Assembly: GCA_029876055.1 (NCBI GenBank)
Contig: CM056879.1
Location: 868,001 to 932,000 of the forward strand
Direction: 5' to 3'
Length of the DNA stretch: 64,000 nucleotides
Source: Madurella fahalii
Lineage: Eukaryota > Ascomycota > Sordariomycetes > Sordariales
Below the pieces are notes generated by a model. That model ran no database searches. It was not told the origin of the DNA and worked only from the letters and a program-made list of their open reading frames with translations. Below, piece after piece: positions 57,554 to 64,000 of the stretch (position 1 is the stretch's first letter; every line of letters starts with the position of its first letter). The translations under genes and the position numbers were made by a program.

Positions 57554-60500
57554 TGTTTGCCAGAGGCGCGGATCCGTGGTCAAATATTGCGATCCTGGTC
57601 GCTACCGCCAAGCATCCGGGGATGGAAACGGGGAGTTGGAAGGACGAAATTGAACGCAATCACGCGGAGAGACCGGCTACGGCCTGGACCTGGGGAATCC
57701 TGAACGGCCAAGGTGGGCACCCTGTTGTTGACAGGGCTGTGTAACGAGTCTCGGCTTGATGATAATCGTCCGGACGCAACTCCGTGGCGCGGGGTTGCTG
57801 AGTCAAACACAAGTTCGAAAAAATGCTTGTCTTTTCCTTGACGCAGCGGTATCAGCGCAAATGTCGTTTGGGATGGAGGAATGGAATGCTGGGAAGAAAT
57901 GGAGATGGTGATCAAGAGGCTCAACGGGCCGATCGCGACGAAGGCGGCGGCTGACAAACAAGGGAGTGGAGAGACGGGACGGGGGGTGGTTGTGAAAGCA
58001 GGAGCGTGGGACTTGGCTCTCCTCAAAGTGCATTAGGGCCTTTTGAATGCCGCGCTCGGGAACATCCCGATCCAGCCCAACAACACAGGTATGCGTAACA
58101 GCAAGTTGCCGTGCACGAGAGTCGACCATTTCGTCACCCGGCTTGGTATGATGTACACGAAATGGACGTAATCGCAACCTTTCGGCGCTTGCACCGCGCA
58201 ACAGCTGCCACCGGACCGGTATTGTACTGGCTGTCTGCTGGAGACGGCATCTTGGGCCACGGTAACGCTGATGCTTAGGTGCTACATAGTGCTAGGTACG
58301 GAGGCAAACATGAAATTTTGATTGACACAGCGGCCAAGGGGAACGGGCGGCCGAAAAGAGGATGTTCAAGAGAAGTGACGCCTATTTTGGCGCCACCAAG
58401 CTATACGCTGCAGATTCCACTGGCACGCCGCTGGAAGCGTCCTGATAATTCTGCAACTCGTTGTGGGGACCACTTCAGCCGAACAGCAGAATATCTCAGT
58501 GTTACCCTTCCAACCCAAAACTACATAGAATTTGAGCACCACGCGCAGTATCCCAGTCCTGGGGCAACCCCGTTGAAGATTGCTCGCGGAATCCGAGCAA
58601 GTCGTGTTGCTGGGTGGGCACCCAAAATCTGGGCAACGGTCGCAAAGCTGGTTTCGCAACCGACCGCGTCACCAAGTAAAAGTGGACACGAGCTGAGAGA
58701 TCACTTGTGAATGACATCTATACGGTTCTGTCAGGCTTCACACGTCGGTCGGCCAAGTTTAGTACAATTGGGCCGTTCAGCAAACAAAATTACAATGATG
58801 TCATAGGTCCAAATGTCTACCTATACGGCATAATTCAGTTTTGTGTACAGCAGTATAGTAGATTTACAAGACGGGTAGATGGTTAGGGTACCAACATGTT
58901 TGACTGGCCGGGGCCGGCTGGCCCGTGTTGGCAATGTTGCTTTCCCTTTATCAGCCAAAATATCCCTTGCGGAGAGAAATCGCCACTGCACCGCGATAAC
59001 GGCCCGAGATAATCTTAAGACCGCGATGAATCCTGCTGGATGTTAGGGACAAGCCGATGATGCGGGAAGCGCCGAACCAGGCTCTCTGACAGAAGGTTCT
59101 GTGAGAGGATCACGGTCCATGGTCCACGTGCTGACTGGCGCTCTCCACCGAAAGCGGACTAGGGTGGAAGGTTGTGGGAGTTCTGAAACGGGTTGGCCCA
59201 TCAGAAATCATGCCTGAATGGAGGGGCAGGCGATCCTAGGATCACAACCCCACACGAGGTCCAACTGGACCACAGGGATAGCCAGAAGCCAGCCATCCCG
59301 ATCTTATGCACAATGGGAAGATCCGGTTGTGGTGTTTGAGATCGGAGGAGTTGCGTAGCCGGCGGGGAAAGCTGGATACGATGCAAGCTCGGATGTGCAG
59401 CGTGTGAAGTGTTCATGCAGTCCCGCCGCTCTGCGCCCGAGTGCCGCAGACGGGGTTGATGCGAGCGATATCGACCTACACGTGGAGGCTGCATCCGTTC
59501 TGGCGTCTTGGAGTCGGCATCCAGTCTGTATTGTGCGCGCTGCGGGATGTCCTGGATGGGGTTCACTGCCCGCTCGCGCGTTCGCCTTGTCTTACTTGCC
59601 TCCCCGATACTCTACTGCGTATTGTCCTCTCAGGTGGTGGGGGGTTGCTCCGGCAGGGAAATCACGTCGCCCATGGATCATGCGCAACGGCGCCTAGACG
59701 GTTAATGAGTTAGGCACTTAGGCGTAGAGTGATTACTGAGGTGCGTCGGTATCAGGAGAAAGCCAGCTGCGCCGTTGAACCTGCATCGCCTCATTTCTAT
59801 TGCTGCGACACCCCTCTTGCCTTGTTGGTGGTAGGCAGACATCGGAATTCCGGCGTTGGCCATCAGCAACACGCCAGCCCGCAGCAGCGCCAGCAGAGTG
59901 GCCCGCGACTTGGCCGTTGCCCCCGCCGCACGCTTTAAGGTAGCCCCCATTTTACGCCCACCTGCGAACCCACCGCAGCGATCCCCCGAACCCGAACTGC
60001 CCATCCAACCAACCACCTCCGAGAGCGGTCCACTTGCCACGACCCTCCGTTTCAAACCACATCACAGCACCACGCTCCCGCTCCCACCCAGAGGTTTGCC
60101 GCAGCCTTCAACAAAGACCACGGCAGCTGCTCGCCTCGATTTTGCGAGACAGCAGGACCGTATAACGGCCTGCTAGCACAGCCACCTGCAAAGAGGAGAG
60201 AAACGCGGACGAGCTGTTGGCATCCCGTTACAGGAGGAGGAGGCTAGTCAGAGCAGCAGAGGAATAGGGAGGAAACGGAAGCCCAGGCAACGACACGCAT
60301 CGTCGCAGACCGAGGCGGTAGCTAGCGATAAGAGCAGCGACACTGACAGCACCAGCGATCGATAGCGCGAAAGGCACCATTCGTCTTGCCGACGTTAGAA
60401 GCCCCCAGAGCGACCGCAAGCGCCCAAGGACCGACAAGGCGAGTACCGAAAGAGCCTCGACGCTAGGCTTAACCAAAATCAGAGTGGTCCCAAGCCGCTT

Positions 60501-60691
60501 GATTTTGACCACCACCATTTCTAACACGAACCAAGTCATCGTCATCGCGCCGCACCGGTCCCTCGAGGCCTTGCAGTGCTCGCCCGTTTCTGTGCAAAGC
60601 CCCGATTGATAGTTAGCCTCGCCGTCGCCTGGGATTGCACTCGACCCCATCCACCCCCCCGCCCAGTGGACTCCCCACCGGCGTTTTGCGA
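57554..60691. other. Long divergent promoter/leader region, 3.1 kb
   Basis: Lies between the F-box/WD40 gene (-) and CDC24 (+). Minus-strand ORFs near 57580-58201 and 60228-60902 and plus-strand ORFs near 58279-60176 overlap one another and show no domain. The space probably holds two long leaders and promoters, as is common for fungal signalling genes. Confidence 0.45.
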
Positions 60692-60703
60692 ATGGAGAGC
60701 TAG
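60692..60703 (+). promoter_or_regulatory. Minimal upstream ORF (Met-Glu-Ser-stop) before CDC24
   Basis: An ATG-GAG-AGC-TAG unit ends three bases before the CDC24 ATG at 60707. If it lies in the mRNA leader, ribosomes would have to leaky-scan or reinitiate at very close range. Its place in the transcript is inferred, not seen. Confidence 0.4.
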
Positions 60704-60706
60704 GAT

Positions 60707-63700
60707 ATGGCCCATGCTCCCCTACTTCGCATGAACACGGGCCCAACCACAGCCATGGACGTCGTCGACAGATTGAACACCATGAGCGTGCCGAGCGCGG
60801 TGCGCGCAAGCCAGCTCTCCGGCTCGGCAAGCTTTCCAGCCGCCAACTCCTCCACCTCGCTGAACTCGTTGTCCACCGCCACGACCATCGCAGCGCCGGC
60901 AAATGGCCAAGTCGTGGCTACCAGCAACATCATCAACCAGAGGGCCGACGCCTCTCGGTCTCTCTACCAAATATGCGTCTCACTGAAGCAAAGATTGGCC
61001 AAGGTGCCCGGCTTCGAAGAATATCTGGACCAGCTTGAGCAGATTGCCATGGACCCGGACGAGGGCGGCCCTGTCGAGTCGCTGTGGAAGCTGCTACGCA
61101 CCGGATATCCGCTGCTCGCCATCTACAACGCCTTGCAGCCCGAGACACCTCTGCAAGTCCAGGAGCCGCCCAATACGTCCGAAGCGAAGCGGTCAAAGGT
61201 CGCGATTCTGAGGTTTGTCGAAGCCTGCAAGTCCAAGCTCATGCTCCCGACGACAGAGGTTTTCATCATCACCGACCTCACTGGAAACGATACCACAGGC
61301 TTCGTCAAGGTATGTTTTTGTCTCTTTCGCTGCGGCCTGTGTTGAACGCACGGGGACACTACTAACATCAGTCCCAGGTCACCTCGGTTATCAACCATGT
61401 TCTCGATCTCGCCGAACAGAAAGGGCTACTGCTCGAGGTGCAGCCCGATCCCGAAGACGACGCTCTGCAGCCCGGGTCGCAGATGAGTTACCGAGACTAC
61501 GTCGTCCGCGAGCTGGTGGACACGGAGCGGAAATACGTCCAAGACCTGGAGAATTTGCACGATTTGAAGAAGACCCTGGAGCAAAACGGCATCATCCCCG
61601 GCGACGCCGTCCACAACATCTTCCTCAACATCGACGCGATCCTGGACTGCCAGCGCAAGTTTCTTATCAGGGTAGAAACAACAAATTCGATGCCGCAAGA
61701 AAGACAGGAGTGGGGTGCGCCGTTTGTTGCGTATGAGGAGACGTTCAACACGTGCTATCAGCCTTTCATTGCAAACCAACGCAAGGCCGGGCAACTGGCC
61801 AGCCAGGTGTTTGACAAGATCCAGGCCGCAGATCACCCGGTCGCCTGCGACTTCAACACGCTTGACGGGTTCCTCTTGAAACCCATGCAGCGCCTCGTCA
61901 AATATCCGCTTCTTTTGAAGGATCTACTGAAGAAGTGTGATGATGAAGCGACTAGGGCAGATCTTACTGCTGGTATCGAGTCAGCGGAGCGGGTGTTACA
62001 GAAGGCGAACGAGGCTGTCGACCGCGACCTCTTAGATGAAGCAGTGGATGATCTGATGGCGAGAGTCGAAGACTGGAAGAAGCATCGCGTCGAGCAGTTT
62101 GGAAAGCTGCTCTTACACGGGGTTTACACTGTCATCACCGGCAAGGGCGACCAAGAGAAGGACGTAAGTTTCGGACGATGCAGTAAGCGCTCGAGTTGAG
62201 CTGGCGTATCCGCTAACCCTTCCTCTTCTAGTATGAGATCTATCTCTTCCAATGCATCTTGCTATGCTGCAAGGAACTCGTGCCGGCAAAGAGCAAGGAT
62301 AAGAAAGACAAGACAAAGTCGACGGGGCCCAAAGTACGCAACAAGAACGCCAAGTTGCAGCTGAAAGGCCGAATATTCATGACCAATGTTACCGACGTGG
62401 TGGCCATGTCCAAGACTGGTAAGGGTCCTGACCAGGGTCTCCTTGCCTCAGCGACTGACTTTGCAGGTTCGTACACGGTGCAGATCTGGTGGAAGGGCGA
62501 CCCCGGCGTGGAGAATTTCATGATCAAGTTCCAGAACGAGGAAACCATGAAGAAATGGGCGGCCGGTCTTGACCAGCAGCGTAAGGAGAACGCTCCGCAA
62601 ACCCAGACCAGCCCTGATAAACCACCACCAAATTTCGCGTGGATAGCGTCCCAGGGTGGCGGTTTGGAAAACCCTTATGCCCAGCAAGAGGACGACGATG
62701 ACGACGACGCTCTCTCCGGAAATACTCTCCTACCCACTCCGACGGCTTCGATATACAACGCGCCGGCGGCCATGCCGGGAACGATGCAGCGCAATGCTTC
62801 GAGCACTAGCTTGCGGCAGCGCTCCGCTACGAGCGAGAGCGCTCATTCCCTAGCGGGAATTGCCCGGGCGCCGCCTCCACGTTTTCCGATGAATCCTACC
62901 ACGCCGCTCAGTCTTCAAACTCAAACTCAGGCGTCGCCGTTGCCGCGCGCGGCCGAATCGTACTTTTCACCGGTTGCCGAGTCCCCGGCGTCTAGCCGGA
63001 CGAGCACAACAAGCGGTATCTTTACCGGCTCGGGATACCCTTTCCCTAAAACTGGCACTCCTCAGCCATGGGCCCCAGAGGACGGCAACCGGTATACGGC
63101 GCCAGCGATGCCTCGAGCGCCCTCCCGGGACGGGCCTTCTCCCGTTAACGCCTACGGCATGGTGACGGCGAACGGGCGTAACCCTCGGGGACCTTCCATG
63201 CCAGTTATGCCCCGTGACTCGGTGCAGTCGGCCCAACTCCAGCAACAAAGGAGTCGGAGCTACAGCACGCCCGATATTAACGGCCAAGGCGCGCGCAGCG
63301 GGCAGTCTGTCCCCGCGGTTCCCGGCATCCCGCCCCACCTCCACCAGGGCCATCCGCCGCATCCGACACACGTACGACACGATTCCAACATCCCGCGGAG
63401 TAATACGGGCAGCCCCGCAAATGACCTCCCTCTTCGGACTAACACAGGTTCTCCCGGTACACAACGCGCCAAACAGTATGGTGCCACCATGGCGCAGTTT
63501 CCTACCCAGCCCATCTACGCACGACAAGGAACGCCCGGCAGTTCAACCAACCTTCCCCCGCCCGGGCCTCCGCCGCCCGGGCTGGCACCCCTCGCCCCTG
63601 TCGACCCGTCCAGGACAGTGACTCCGGGGCTCGGAACGGCGCCACTCGCATCGAGCATGATACCCCCAACCCCGGATATCTCCGTCCCAAACCAGCTCAA

Positions 63701-63986
63701 GGTGAAGGTGAATTACGAAACAGGCAATTACTTCACCCTCGTCGCGCAGTATAACATCACATACCAGAGCCTCGTCGATCGGATCGACGTTAAGCTGGCC
63801 CGGCTTACCAACAGCAGCATCGCTAGGGGCGATCTCAAGCTGCGGTACCGAGACGAGGACGGTGACTTTGTAACAATTGAAAGCGACGACGACATCCAGA
63901 TCGCCATCTCTGAATGGCGGGAAGGTTTGGGCAACGCACAGAATCTTGGGGAGATTGAGCTTTTCTGTGTTGGTGACTTCAATTAA
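60707..63986 (+). CDS. CDC24: Cdc24, guanine-nucleotide exchange factor for Cdc42
   Basis: Four exons, 60707-61309, 61378-62163, 62232-62418 and 62467-63986, give 1,031 residues. Introns are 68, 68 and 48 nt. The last (GTAAGG...CTGAC...TTGCAG) keeps the frame open, so it is easily missed; removing it gives SKTGSYTVQIWWKGD. Order of domains: calponin-homology-like region (about 80-190, YQICVSLKQRLAKVPGFEEYL), DH/RhoGEF (about 238-415, SYRDYVVRELVDTERKYVQDL, LKPMQRLVKYPLLLKDLL), PH (about 435-570), a long Pro/Ser-rich linker, and a C-terminal PB1 domain (about 945-1031, ending with acidic RDEDGDFVTIESDDDIQIA). Cdc24 loads GTP on Cdc42 at sites of polarised growth and binds the scaffold Bem1/BemA through PB1. 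TAA is at 63984-63986, so the gene is complete. Confidence 0.94.
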
Positions 63987-64000
63987 GCTTGCCGACACAT

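Noticed and set aside
60228..60902. 224-codon minus-strand ORF across the CDC24 start
   Set aside because: Overlaps the well-supported CDC24 first exon in antisense and has no recognisable domain.

Overview
The window is nuclear DNA of a filamentous ascomycete, most likely a Sordariomycete. Chaetomiaceae-like is a guess from style and content. Evidence: GC-rich coding exons, short introns (about 47-125 nt) with GT(A/G)xGx donors and CTAAC/CTGAC branch points, an intron-containing tRNA-Tyr, and fungal-specific families (SAPS/SIT4-associated protein, Cdc24 with a PB1 tail, NmrA-like, DUF6604-like, Pyr4/PaxB-like cyclase). Nothing bacterial, viral or plasmid-like was seen.

Left block (1-15.2 kb): the 3' end of an unknown gene; a short-chain dehydrogenase (+); tRNA-Tyr (-); a two-exon alpha/beta hydrolase (-); a large SIT4-associated (SAPS) phosphatase subunit gene (-) with a GC-AG intron; a 213-codon unknown ORF (-); and an SGNH-hydrolase gene fused to fibronectin-III-like repeats (-), whose frame is broken at a run of 15 G.

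Gene-poor block (15.2-35.9 kb): about 20 kb with one convincing gene, a 71-residue cysteine-rich protein in three exons, one of only 17 nt. The rest holds long homopolymer runs, a (TTA)n tract, short palindromes and many short mutually overlapping ORFs that I do not believe.

Middle block (35.9-48.7 kb): a Pyr4/PaxB-type membrane terpene-cyclase-like gene (-) with an unusually long intron and an apparent frameshift; a single-exon DUF6604-type protein (+); a serine beta-lactamase-like/transesterase gene (+, three exons); a five-exon gene with a fungal STAND-type N-terminus and ankyrin repeats (-), frameshifted at an (AT)5 tract; an inverted-repeat-rich AT patch; and a small secreted cysteine-rich protein (+) with a TATA box and a damaged signal peptide.

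Right block (49.5-64 kb) is mostly housekeeping: an unknown protein with poly-Ala (-); an NmrA-like NAD(P)-binding protein (-) divergent from the ESCRT-III subunit Vps60 (+); an F-box/WD40 SCF adaptor resembling Neurospora FWD-1 (-) divergent from the polarity factor CDC24 (+), which is complete to within a few bases of the right edge.

The genes do not form one pathway. Several have general cell roles (phosphatase regulation, ESCRT, SCF ubiquitination, Cdc42 activation). The middle block looks like accessory genome with eroding genes. Splice sites were placed by eye from consensus and reading-frame continuity; no search or alignment was run.
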